Source: UBA1479 sp040221095 (GTDB lineage: Bacteria > Pseudomonadota > Alphaproteobacteria > Rhodospirillales > Casp-alpha2). Taken from it: a stretch of DNA of 64,000 bases. How positions within the stretch are numbered: the first letter of the stretch is position 1; every line of letters begins with the position of its first letter. The stretch is taken from positions 124,001 to 188,000 of the forward strand of contig JAVJVP010000018.1 of assembly GCA_040221095.1 (NCBI GenBank), read 5' to 3'. Shown piece by piece: positions 10,449 to 18,653 of this stretch. Both the position numbers and the translations under genes were made by a program. A model generated the notes under the pieces. It did no database searches. It had not been told where the DNA came from and was given only the letters and a program-made list of their open reading frames with translations.

Positions 10449-12335
10449 TCAGCCGACGGCCTGCAACTCGGCCCGCCAGACGACCTCGTAAACCGGAACG
10501 GGCTTTTCGATGCCCTTCATGTCGAAGTTGCCGGCCTCGCGGAATTGGATCGAGTGGCCGGTCACCAGATCGCGCACCGACTGGGTGATGAATATCTGTT
10601 CCGCGTCCGCCTTGTCGCACACGCGGGCGGACAGCTGCACCGTGGTGCCGAAGAAATCGTCCTCTTCCTGAACCGCCGCACCGGCGTTCAGTCCGATCCG
10701 CACCTTGACCGGCAGGCTGCCCTGGGCGCCGTTGTGCTTGGCCAGTTCCTGCTGCATGACCATGGTCGAGGCGACGGCGTTGGCGGCGTTGGAGAACACG
10801 GCCATGATGCCGTCGCCGGTGTGTTTGACCTCGCGCCCGTGATAGGCGGCAAGGGCGTTGCGGACGATGGCGTTGTGGGTGCGCACGACCTGCTGGGCGC
10901 CCATGTCGCCCAGTTCCTGGGTCATCTTGGTCGACCCCACCAGATCCGTGAACATGACCACGACGACGCCCTGGGCCGTTGCCTTGGCCGCCTTGTTGGA
11001 GGTGAAGCTCTCAAGGATCGATGGCAGATCGCCGAATGCCTTGTCGTCGCCATCCATGAAGCGCTGCATGGCCGTGCGGCCGGCGTCGATCATGGCGCGG
11101 CTTTTCGAATCCTTTTCGTATTCCGCGAACTTGTCGCAGAACGGTCCGGCCATGGCCTTCTTGGTGCCGATGGCGACGATGGCCTCGGTAATCATGCCGT
11201 TGCGCTGTGCGCCTTCGAGGCCGCTGTGCTTGGCAAGCTGATCGCCTGCCCCGGCGAGATACAGGTTCAAACCGAACTTGCCCAGCTTGTCGAGCTTGGC
11301 CAATTGGCTGCGGATCGATCCCAAGGCAAGTTCCAGGAACTTGAGCATTGATTTGCGCGGCTCCGCCGGCACGTTGTCCGGGGGATAATCGAGGCCGGAC
11401 GCCGTTGGCGCTGGGGCGCTGGCGGTAACGGCTTCCTCCTCCAGATCGCCCATGGGATCGTCACCAAGGGCGTCTTCCCGCCAATTGCCGAGCCCGGAAT
11501 CGTAGGCGTCGAATTCGTCGTCGTCGTCCTGTCCGCTGCTCCGGGCATCCTGGAAATACTGGATCAGGATGTCCATATCGCCTTCCTTGAGGAGAATCTT
11601 GGCCAGAAACAGGGCCGCGATGGCGAATCCCAGGACATACCCCGCAATCATGAAGCCGGGAATGTCGATGCCGGAGGCAACCAGTTTCCTGTGCAGGATG
11701 TCGAGGGGGATTTTCCCGGCGAAGGTAATGACCGCGGTGATGATGAACACCGTGACCAGACGCGTACCGACGGCGATCAGGGGGGCTTTCCGGGGTTTTC
11801 CGGCCTCGGCCTCGCGCAAGGCGGCTTCCTCGGCCGCCCGTTTAACCGAATGGGAGCCGCCGATGGCGCCGGTCGCTTCCAGATGCTGTTTGGCGATTTT
11901 CTTATAGGCCTCGCCGGCGCTTTCGGCGCCGCCCTTGCGTTTCTTCCGGCGCTTCTTGTCGGGGGAGCCCTGCCCGGCGATCGGCTGGTTGCCGGCGCCC
12001 TTGCTCGTGTTGTCGCCTCCGCCTCCGCCTTTGTCGCCACTGCCACTGCCGTTACCGCCGTTGCCGCCACCGCCGTTGCGCGGCTTGGCTTTTCCGGCCC
12101 GTGGAATGCCGGTCATCCAGGCAATCGTTTCCTGCGGCGGGCGGCCGTCGGGATAGGTGCGCCGGTTCATCAGGCGCACGGCCTGCCATTTGGATTGGTC
12201 GTCGGCGTCGTGGGCGGCGGTCAGGGCTTCGAATTCGTCTGTTTCGGCCCACTCGCCCTGGTGCGCCCAATCGCCCTCGGACGCGCGGCAATACAGCACG
12301 AACGTCGTTGTGTATACGACCCTAGCGGCAGCCAA
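10449..12335 (-). CDS. membrane-anchored class III adenylate/guanylate cyclase
   Basis: About 628 residues. The C-terminal part is a class III nucleotidyl cyclase domain: VVVMFTDLVGSTKM holds the first metal Asp, and HGREVKHTGDGIMAVF the second. Upstream are two hydrophobic segments (around TRLVTVFIITAVITFAG and IPGFMIAGYVLGFAIAALFLAKIL), a Lys/Arg-rich patch, and a long Gly/Ser/Asn-rich linker. The first 90 or so residues form a small domain I do not recognise. The frame is open to 12554, but TTG 12335 has AGGAG 8 nt upstream and fits best. Product could be cAMP or cGMP. A cNMP-binding membrane protein lies at 24 kb. Confidence 0.8.
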   Translation of the reverse strand: MAAARVVYTTTFVLYCRASEGDWAHQGEWAETDEFEALTAAHDADDQSKWQAVRLMNRRTYPDGRPPQETIAWMTGIPRAGKAKPRNGGGGNGGNGSGSGDKGGGGGDNTSKGAGNQPIAGQGSPDKKRRKKRKGGAESAGEAYKKIAKQHLEATGAIGGSHSVKRAAEEAALREAEAGKPRKAPLIAVGTRLVTVFIITAVITFAGKIPLDILHRKLVASGIDIPGFMIAGYVLGFAIAALFLAKILLKEGDMDILIQYFQDARSSGQDDDDEFDAYDSGLGNWREDALGDDPMGDLEEEAVTASAPAPTASGLDYPPDNVPAEPRKSMLKFLELALGSIRSQLAKLDKLGKFGLNLYLAGAGDQLAKHSGLEGAQRNGMITEAIVAIGTKKAMAGPFCDKFAEYEKDSKSRAMIDAGRTAMQRFMDGDDKAFGDLPSILESFTSNKAAKATAQGVVVVMFTDLVGSTKMTQELGDMGAQQVVRTHNAIVRNALAAYHGREVKHTGDGIMAVFSNAANAVASTMVMQQELAKHNGAQGSLPVKVRIGLNAGAAVQEEDDFFGTTVQLSARVCDKADAEQIFITQSVRDLVTGHSIQFREAGNFDMKGIEKPVPVYEVVWRAELQAVG

Positions 12336-12460
12336 CGAAGCAGCTCCTGTTCCGTGCAAACACCATAACAACCCCCTCGGCGACGCGGCGACATTCGCGT
12401 GCCGAAACTGAATCCTAGGCAAGTTGACGCCGAGTATGGCATTCAACACTAGCGATTTGT

Positions 12461-12476
12461 ACAGATTATCATCTGT
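12461..12476. promoter_or_regulatory. palindrome between divergent cyclase and protease genes
   Basis: ACAGAT-TATC-ATCTGT, with perfect 6-bp arms around a 4-bp centre, sits in an AT-rich 207-bp gap between the divergent cyclase and S8 protease genes. It is a possible operator for one or both; no regulator is indicated. Confidence 0.3.
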
Positions 12477-12542
12477 GAACCAATGATTTGTCGGGCGTTG
12501 GTCCATTTCCCGGCAAAAGAGTACCTTAAGTGTGGAGGCCCG

Positions 12543-13856
12543 ATGAGCAAGCATATGGCGGGAGTGTCCTGCATTGCGCCCATTGCGGCGGGGTTAATGG
12601 GGCTCGGCCACGTCTTGCATCCGGCGGCTGCGGCCGGGGCGCCCGACCCGTTGAACGTGCTGGCCGCCGTCTGCCCGTTGAATCCCGCCGATACCGCCGG
12701 CCTGCGCCGTGTTTTCACCGCCGGCCGCCTGCTTGAGGTCCGTCTGGACGGGCCTGCGGACAAGCCGTTCCGGGCCTATCATCGCATCCTCCTGCCGGGG
12801 GGTGGAGAATGGGTGGTCAACCGGGTGTCGCCCGGCGGCCGGCTGCGCCGTATCAGTTTGGAATGGCATGCTCCGGCGCCGGCCGGCCCGCGCCCGGTCC
12901 TCGCCGTCAATGCCTCGGGCGACTGCCGGGTGACCGAGGGGCGCCGCCTGATCTATGGCACCGATGGGCAGGCGGAAACCCTTGAAATCCTGTCGCCCGA
13001 TCTGGCCGCCGTGGTTCTGCGCGAACCCCTGAACCCGCCCGTGCCGGCGGGGCCGACGCCGCCGCAGGGGGCCGTGCGTGTCGCCGTCATCGACACCGGC
13101 GTCAACTACACCCTGCCGTTGTTCCAGGGGCGTCTGGCGCGGGACGGCGACGGGGCGCTGTTGGGTTACGACTTCTGGGACATGGACGCGCGGCCGTTCG
13201 ACATCGACGCCGCGCGCTCGCCGTTCTTTCCTCTGCACCACGGCACGGCGGTCACCTCAATCATCCTGCGCGAAGCGCCCGAGGCGGCGATTCTGCCCTA
13301 CCGTTATCCGCGCCCGGACATGACGCGGTTCGGAGACCTGGTGGCACAGGCCGATACGGCGGGGGCGGTGATCGTCAACATGGCCATGGGCTCCAACGCC
13401 GAGGCGGACTGGCAGGCCTTCGCCCAGGCGGCGAAGGCACGGCCCCATATGCTGTTCATCGTGTCCGCGGGCAACGACGGCCGCGACCTGGACAAGACAC
13501 CCGTCTTCCCGGCGTCCCTCGGCCTCGAAAACATCCTGACCGTGACGTCCGCCGACGCCGGCGGCCGCCTGGCCCGGGGTTCCAACTGGGGGGCGTCGCG
13601 GGTCGACGTCATGGTGCCGGGCGAACAGGTCGCGGTGACGGATCACCGGGGGGCGGCGGGCAAGGCGTCCGGGTCGTCCTTCGCCGTGCCCCGGGTCACC
13701 GCCCTGGCGGCGCGGCTTCTGGCCAAACATCCCGACTGGCGGGGGCCCGAGTTGAAGGCGGCGATCCTCAAGCGCGCGCGCAAGCCGTTCGGCGGCGATG
13801 CCCCCTTGCTGCGCCATGGCTGGATCCCCGACCCGACCGACGATTTCGAAGGCTGA
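12543..13856 (+). CDS. S8 (subtilisin-like) serine peptidase, exported
   Basis: A 437-residue secreted protease. A signal peptide is visible at the start (MSKHMAGVSCIAPIAAGLMG, ending near AAAAGA). The catalytic triad is complete: Asp in VAVIDTGVNY (about 13090), His in HHGTAVTSI (about 13236) and Ser in SGSSFAVPRVTAL (about 13677). The oxyanion Asn is in VSAGNDG. The region between signal peptide and catalytic domain (about 150 residues) shows no recognisable inhibitor I9 domain. ATG 12543 has GGAGG about 7 nt upstream; the frame is open to 12483 but without a better start. The gene converges with a second exported protease 18 bp away. Confidence 0.85.
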   Translation: MSKHMAGVSCIAPIAAGLMGLGHVLHPAAAAGAPDPLNVLAAVCPLNPADTAGLRRVFTAGRLLEVRLDGPADKPFRAYHRILLPGGGEWVVNRVSPGGRLRRISLEWHAPAPAGPRPVLAVNASGDCRVTEGRRLIYGTDGQAETLEILSPDLAAVVLREPLNPPVPAGPTPPQGAVRVAVIDTGVNYTLPLFQGRLARDGDGALLGYDFWDMDARPFDIDAARSPFFPLHHGTAVTSIILREAPEAAILPYRYPRPDMTRFGDLVAQADTAGAVIVNMAMGSNAEADWQAFAQAAKARPHMLFIVSAGNDGRDLDKTPVFPASLGLENILTVTSADAGGRLARGSNWGASRVDVMVPGEQVAVTDHRGAAGKASGSSFAVPRVTALAARLLAKHPDWRGPELKAAILKRARKPFGGDAPLLRHGWIPDPTDDFEG

Positions 13857-13874
13857 GGCGAGCCTGCCGCGGGT

Positions 13875-15008
13875 TTATTTGGGGGCGACGCTTCCGCGCC
13901 GGGGCGGCGGCGGTTGCTGCATGAAGCGTTCCGCCACGGGTTTCAATTGCGGATGATGTTCGAGCAGAAGCGCGTAGGCCTTTTGCGCCAGGATGTCGTC
14001 GCCGCCCCATTTGCCCGCCTGGATCGCCAGACGCAGCACCTGCGGGTCCGTCGGCAGGGCGTCGATCAGCGTCCTCAGGTGGGGGATTTCGTCCTCATAG
14101 CGTTGCGCCACGTGCAGGGAAATGGCCATGGACAGTCGCGTGTTCAGGCCGTTGGGGTCCTGGTCCAGGGATTTTTCGAACAGATCGAGCGCCTGATCAA
14201 GGAACTGCTGGCGGCCGAGCGTGCGGCCCGCGTCGTCGTACAACTGACGGTTCCCGGTGGCGAGGCATTGCTTGTAGAGAAAGTCCACGTTGCTGGGCGC
14301 CATGTTCTGGTTGCCGCCGCGCACGGCGTCCAGGGCTTCGGAACATTTGCGGTAGGCCAGGCCGGTGCGCGCACTCGGCAAGGCCTGATCGGGGCCCGAC
14401 TGGGCCTTCAGCTTGGCGATCTCGGCGATGGGGATGGCTTCGTTGCGGCCCTCGCCGCCGGACGTGATGATGGCGACCAGCGATCCGTCGCGGGCGAACA
14501 GGGCGCCGCCGGAATTTCCCGGTTGGCTGCGGGCCGAATGGTGGACGCGGGCCAGGGGCTTGTCCGTGGGCGGCACGGCGACCACGCGGCCCGGCAGATA
14601 GGCGCGGATGGTGCCCCGACCGACGTCGGCCCCGACCGCGTAGACCTGCTGGTCGACCTCGGCGCTGCCCAGGGTCAGGGGCTGTTGCACCACCATGCCT
14701 TCCAGACGCAGCAGGACCAGATCGCCGGGATAGGACGTGGGCACCACGTCGGCGATGCGCTGGCTGCCGTCGGACAGGAAGACCTGGGCCCGCGGATTGT
14801 CGGCGACCACATGCCGGTTGGTGACGAGAAGCCCCGGTTCGATCAGCACGGCGCTGCCCACCGGATCGTAGGACGAAATGGCGAACACCCGCGCCGATGC
14901 CTGACATACGACCGTCGGCGCCTTGCACCCCGGCGCCGGGCGCTGGGCCTGGGCGGGGGCCCAAGCGAACGCCAGAACAATCAGGGAAATCAATGCGAAG
15001 CGGATCAT
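13875..15008 (-). CDS. exported trypsin-like (S1C) serine protease with TPR-like C-terminus
   Basis: A 377-residue periplasmic protease. The signal peptide MIRFALISLIVLAFAWAPAQA is followed by a trypsin-like domain with the full triad: His in TNRHVVADN, Asp in GDLVLLRLEG, Ser in QPGNSGGALF. The last 150 residues have TPR-like helices (ALDLFEKSLDQDPNGLNTRL). There is no PDZ domain, unlike DegP. The frame is open to 15083; I chose ATG 15008, which gives a proper signal peptide and has AAGG 8-11 nt upstream. It faces the S8 protease tail-to-tail and is divergent from the IclR operon. Confidence 0.82.
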   Translation of the reverse strand: MIRFALISLIVLAFAWAPAQAQRPAPGCKAPTVVCQASARVFAISSYDPVGSAVLIEPGLLVTNRHVVADNPRAQVFLSDGSQRIADVVPTSYPGDLVLLRLEGMVVQQPLTLGSAEVDQQVYAVGADVGRGTIRAYLPGRVVAVPPTDKPLARVHHSARSQPGNSGGALFARDGSLVAIITSGGEGRNEAIPIAEIAKLKAQSGPDQALPSARTGLAYRKCSEALDAVRGGNQNMAPSNVDFLYKQCLATGNRQLYDDAGRTLGRQQFLDQALDLFEKSLDQDPNGLNTRLSMAISLHVAQRYEDEIPHLRTLIDALPTDPQVLRLAIQAGKWGGDDILAQKAYALLLEHHPQLKPVAERFMQQPPPPRRGSVAPK

Positions 15009-15093
15009 TTGGAAGCCTTGGGACATGATGATGCGATGCCGGATTCCGCATGGCCTGTCAATCTTACGGGTCTCGTGGGCCATAGCTTATCAG

Positions 15094-15121
15094 CATTATA
15101 TTAAAAATTGGGATAATAATG
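15094..15121. promoter_or_regulatory. AT-rich inverted repeat upstream of the IclR gene
   Basis: CATTAT and ATAATG form perfect 6-bp arms 16 bp apart inside an AT-rich patch (about 15085-15165). This patch lies between the divergent protease and IclR genes. IclR-type repressors often control their own promoter, so it may be the operator; that is inference. Confidence 0.3.
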
Positions 15122-15278
15122 ATTAATTTATGTTGAAATGGTGCTTGTAATCCGTATGATTGGGGCAACGGCGCGAAGACGCCCAGGGCAAGCGGGAATG
15201 GAAACGGATGATGATGTTCCGATCAGCGACCACCCCCCGATCCTCTTTTCCGGCATGGCGCCGGGGAGGGCGTGCGCG

Positions 15279-16127
15279 ATGACTGATTCCACACAGAACG
15301 GAACCGGCAGCGCCCTCGGCAAGGCGCTTGCCGTGCTCGAGGTGCTGTTGGACGAACCATCGGCCCTGTCCCTGGGCGACATCGCCGCGCGCACGGACCT
15401 GCCGCGCCAGACCGTCCACCGCATGGTCAAGCAGCTTGAGGAAAATGCCCTGCTGCGCCGCGACCCCGGCGGCGACAGCTATTCCGTCGGCCCGCGCATG
15501 ATCGATCTTGGCATGCAGGCATTGACGGCCAGCACCCGCGCCGCCCCCGTGCGCCGGGTCCTGCAGAATCTGGTCGCGCGCCTGGGCGAAACCTGCAACC
15601 TGGGCGTCCTGGCCCGCGACGAAGTGGTTTATGTGGAACGCGTCGAATGCGACTGGCCGCTGCGCATCCAGTACGGCGTTGGGTCGCGCGTTCCCCTGCA
15701 CGCCACGGGCATCGGCAAGCTGCTGCTGGCCCATCTGCCGGCCCGCGAACGGCGCCGCCTGCTGCGCGTCATGCCGCTGACCCAACTGACCGACCGCACG
15801 ATCACCGATCCCGACCGGCTCGAGGACGAACTGACGGCCGTCCGCCGCCGCGGCTATGCCGCCAACGATCAGGAGAATACCCCGGGCCTGATCGGCGTCG
15901 CGGTGCCGATCCGCAATCCCAAGGGCCGGGTCATCGCCGGTCTGGCCGTGCATGCGCCCGAGGCCCGTCTGCCCATGGCCCGCGCGCTTGAGCATCTGGC
16001 GCTTCTGAACGAGGCGGCGGCGGCGTTGGAAACTTTTTTTGCCGAAGACCTGGAAGGTCTTCAAACCCTTGCGGCGGAGGCGCCCAATGCCTTCGCGCAG
16101 GACAGCACAGGAAGGGTGCAAAGATGA
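15279..16127 (+). CDS. IclR-family transcriptional regulator
   Basis: A 282-residue regulator. The N-terminal winged helix (LAVLEVLLDEPSALSLGDIAARTDLPRQTVHRMVKQLE) recognises DNA. The C-terminal IclR effector domain (HATGIGKLLLAHLP...GYAANDQENTPGLIGVAVPI) binds a small molecule. ATG 15279 has GGGGAGGG 10-17 nt upstream; earlier in-frame starts add an unrelated tail. Its stop overlaps the ATG of the dioxygenase gene as ATGA, so the regulator and first enzyme are translationally coupled. It probably senses the substrate or product of the downstream catabolic genes. Confidence 0.9.
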   Translation: MTDSTQNGTGSALGKALAVLEVLLDEPSALSLGDIAARTDLPRQTVHRMVKQLEENALLRRDPGGDSYSVGPRMIDLGMQALTASTRAAPVRRVLQNLVARLGETCNLGVLARDEVVYVERVECDWPLRIQYGVGSRVPLHATGIGKLLLAHLPARERRRLLRVMPLTQLTDRTITDPDRLEDELTAVRRRGYAANDQENTPGLIGVAVPIRNPKGRVIAGLAVHAPEARLPMARALEHLALLNEAAAALETFFAEDLEGLQTLAAEAPNAFAQDSTGRVQR

Positions 16128-17017
16128 CGACACTAGAACAATCGATTTCCGGCGGCAGCCGGGGCGGCGATCTCCGGGTGCGCCCGGTGTCGGACGCCAT
16201 CGGCGCCGAGGTCCTGGACGTGGATCTGGCGGCCATGGACGATGCCTTGTTCGAGCAGATCCATGCCGCCTGGATGGACCATTGCGTGCTGCTGTTCCGT
16301 AATCAGGTGAATATGACCGACGACGCCCTGGTGGCGTTTTCCCGCCGCGTCGGGACGCTCGATCAGGCGCCGCCCAACGAAAACGGCAAGCGCTTCGTCT
16401 CGGGCTATCCGGAAATCCTGGTGATCTCCAACGTGGTCGAGAACGGGGTCGCCCTGGGCTCCCTCGGCGCCGGGGAATCCGTATGGCATACGGACATGAA
16501 CTATATCGACGAACCGCCGACGGCGAGCCTGCTGTGGGGCATGGAAGTGCCGGAAACCGGGGGCGATACCGGTTTCCTCAACATGTACAAGGCGCTTCTC
16601 GACCTACCGGCGGATCTGCGCGCGCGCATCAAGGGCCGCATGATCAAGCACGACAGTTCGACCAATTCGGCGGGCTATCTGCGCGAAGGGGCGGAAGAGG
16701 TCACGGATGTGACGGTCTGCCCGGGCGCCGTGCATCCCATCATCCGCACCCATCCGGTGACCGGGCGCAAGGCGCTCTACCTTGGCCGCCGCCGCAACGC
16801 CTATGTCGTCGGTCTGCCGCTGGACGAGTCCGAAGAACTGTTGGATGCGCTCTGGGCCCATACGGCCCAGGAAAAATATTACTGGCATCATAAATGGCAG
16901 GTCGGCGACGTGGTGATGTGGGACAACCGCTGCGCCATGCACCGCCGCGACCCCTTCGACGCCTCGGCCCGCCGCGTCATGCACCGGACCCAGATCAAGG
17001 GCACCAAACCCGTTTGA
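16124..17017 (+). CDS. TauD/TfdA-family 2-oxoglutarate-dependent dioxygenase
   Basis: A 297-residue Fe(II)/2-oxoglutarate oxygenase. The facial triad is His122 and Asp124 (VWHTDMNY) with distal His273 (CAMHRRDPFD), and a 2-oxoglutarate-binding Arg lies near 284-288. The family oxidises sulfonates, aryloxyacids, taurine, carnitine precursors and other compounds, so the substrate is open. Its ATG overlaps the IclR stop, and the SauS-like dehydrogenase follows after 55 bp. An oxygenolytic step giving an aldehyde is a reasonable inference. It is not labelled tauD because no taurine importer is linked and taurine is handled here by Tpa/Xsc. Confidence 0.85.
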   Translation: MTTLEQSISGGSRGGDLRVRPVSDAIGAEVLDVDLAAMDDALFEQIHAAWMDHCVLLFRNQVNMTDDALVAFSRRVGTLDQAPPNENGKRFVSGYPEILVISNVVENGVALGSLGAGESVWHTDMNYIDEPPTASLLWGMEVPETGGDTGFLNMYKALLDLPADLRARIKGRMIKHDSSTNSAGYLREGAEEVTDVTVCPGAVHPIIRTHPVTGRKALYLGRRRNAYVVGLPLDESEELLDALWAHTAQEKYYWHHKWQVGDVVMWDNRCAMHRRDPFDASARRVMHRTQIKGTKPV

Positions 17018-17072
17018 CCCCGGCCGTTCTCCGGCCTGGGTGCCGGACCGCCACGCCTTTAGGAGAAGACAT

Positions 17073-18503
17073 ATGACTGCCACTGCTCAATTGGCGGCCG
17101 ACACCGGCCCCGAACAGGTCATCGCCGGGCTGATGACCCGCGCCCGCGCCGCCATGGCGGCCTTCGCGGACGCCGATCAGGCCCAGGTGGACGAGGCCGT
17201 GACCGCCCTTGCCTGGTCGATCTACGAGCCGGGCCGGGCCGAGGAACTGGCCAGGATCGCCGTCGAGGACACGGGTCTCGGCAACGTCAAATCCAAGATC
17301 ATCAAGAACCAGCGCAAGACCTTCGGCTGCCTGCGTGATCTGATGCGGGTGAAAACCGTCGGCGTGATCGCGGAAGACAAGGCCAAGGGCCTGGTCAAAT
17401 ACGCCAAGCCCGTGGGCGTCGTGGGCGCCGTCAGCCCCTCGACCAACCCGGCGGCGACCCCTGTCAACAAGGCCATGTTCGCCCTCAAGGGCAAGAACGC
17501 GGTGATCGTGGCACCGTCCCCGGCGGGCATGAAGACCACGACCATGACCGTCGACTACATGCGCGCCGAACTGAAGAAAGTCGGCGCCCCCGAGGACCTG
17601 GTGCAGGTCCTGCCGGCGCCGGTCGACAAGGCCCTGACCCAGGCCCTGATGAAGGCGGTTGATCTGGTCGTCATCACCGGCTCGCAGAACAACGTGCGCC
17701 GGGGCTATTCCTCGGGCACGCCCTGCATCGGCGTGGGGGCCGGGAACGTGCCGGTCATCATCGACGATACGGCCGACTTCAAGGACGCGGCGGAAAAGAT
17801 CCGCATGTCCAAGATTTTCGACAACTCGACCTCCTGCTCGTCGGAAAACTCCGTCGTCATTCTCGACAGCGTCTATGACGAAGCCATCGCGGCGCTGAAA
17901 TCCGTCGGCGCCTATGTGTGTTCGGCGGAGGAAAAGGCCAAGGTCAGGGACACCCTATGGCAGGACGGGCATCTCAACCGCCGCGTCATCGCCAAGGACC
18001 CGGACATCTTCGCCAAGGAAGCGGGCCTGCCCGAAGCCGCCGCCAAGGCCGATTTCTTCATCGTCGAGGAACCGGCGGAGAACGTCGGCAAGGAACATCC
18101 GTTCTCGGACGAAAAACTGTCGCTGGTCCTCACGGTCTACCGCGTGCCCGACTTCAAGGCCGCCAAGGATCAGGTGCAGAAGATCCTCGACTTCGTCGGC
18201 ATGGGCCATTCGGTCGGCATTCACACCAAGACCCAGGAACATGCGGATGAGCTGGCCGCGGACCTCAAGGTCGTCCGCGTCCTGGTCAATCAGGCCCATA
18301 CCTTCGGCAACGGCGGCAGCTTCACCAACGGGCTGGAATTCACGCTGACCATGGGCTGCGGCACTTGGGCCGGGAATTCCATTTCGGAAAATCTGAACTA
18401 CAAGCACTTCATCAACATCACCCACCTGGTTCGGGAAATTCCCGAGGACAAGCCGTCGGAAGAAGAACTTTTCGGCGCCCACTGGACGAAATACGGGAAG
18501 TAA
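17073..18503 (+). CDS. CoA-acylating aldehyde dehydrogenase, sulfoacetaldehyde dehydrogenase (SauS)-like
   Basis: A 476-residue CoA-dependent aldehyde dehydrogenase. The catalytic Cys255 is in NSTSCSSENS. The features VSPSTNPAATPVNK and VNQAHTFGNGGSF mark the acylating branch (EutE/AdhE-N/SauS). In general layout it resembles, from memory, the sulfoacetaldehyde dehydrogenase (acylating) of sulfoacetate degradation. ATG 17073 follows AGGAG at 17061-17065. Next come two succinyl-CoA-ligase-like subunits, which could make the acyl-CoA it reduces or consume the acyl-CoA it forms. Acetaldehyde or malonate semialdehyde are alternative substrates. Confidence 0.8.
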   Translation: MTATAQLAADTGPEQVIAGLMTRARAAMAAFADADQAQVDEAVTALAWSIYEPGRAEELARIAVEDTGLGNVKSKIIKNQRKTFGCLRDLMRVKTVGVIAEDKAKGLVKYAKPVGVVGAVSPSTNPAATPVNKAMFALKGKNAVIVAPSPAGMKTTTMTVDYMRAELKKVGAPEDLVQVLPAPVDKALTQALMKAVDLVVITGSQNNVRRGYSSGTPCIGVGAGNVPVIIDDTADFKDAAEKIRMSKIFDNSTSCSSENSVVILDSVYDEAIAALKSVGAYVCSAEEKAKVRDTLWQDGHLNRRVIAKDPDIFAKEAGLPEAAAKADFFIVEEPAENVGKEHPFSDEKLSLVLTVYRVPDFKAAKDQVQKILDFVGMGHSVGIHTKTQEHADELAADLKVVRVLVNQAHTFGNGGSFTNGLEFTLTMGCGTWAGNSISENLNYKHFINITHLVREIPEDKPSEEELFGAHWTKYGK

Positions 18504-18549
18504 GCGGATCAGCCGTTCCCCCAAGGAACGGGGTCAGGCACCTCACCCT

Positions 18550-18620
18550 TTCTTCTCACCGTCTCTGTGCCTCTGTGGTTTTCTTTTTTTGAACCACTGA
18601 GGCAGTGAGGCATTGAGAAA
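18550..18620. repeat. dispersed palindromic repeat, copy A
   Basis: An imperfect palindrome with 12-nt arms GCCTCTGTGGTT (18569-18580) and AACCACTGAGGC (18592-18603), 11 of 12 paired, around a T-rich loop. Flanks carry further CTCACC / GTGAGG units. A second copy in the opposite orientation is at 47321-47391. Both lie just upstream of a ribosome site inside a presumed operon. The unit resembles CACAGAG/CACTGAG repeats scattered in other bacterial genomes. Confidence 0.75.
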
Positions 18621-18653
18621 AAAAGGGCGAGAAGAAAAATATAAGGGAACGTA

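Noticed and set aside
16124..17017. Calling the dioxygenase taurine dioxygenase tauD
   Set aside because: The fold is right, but the family is broad, no tauABC is linked, and taurine is handled by Tpa/Xsc in this genome.
18550..18620. CRISPR repeat or insertion sequence end
   Set aside because: There are only two dispersed copies, no regular spacers, and no transposase or cas gene in the window.
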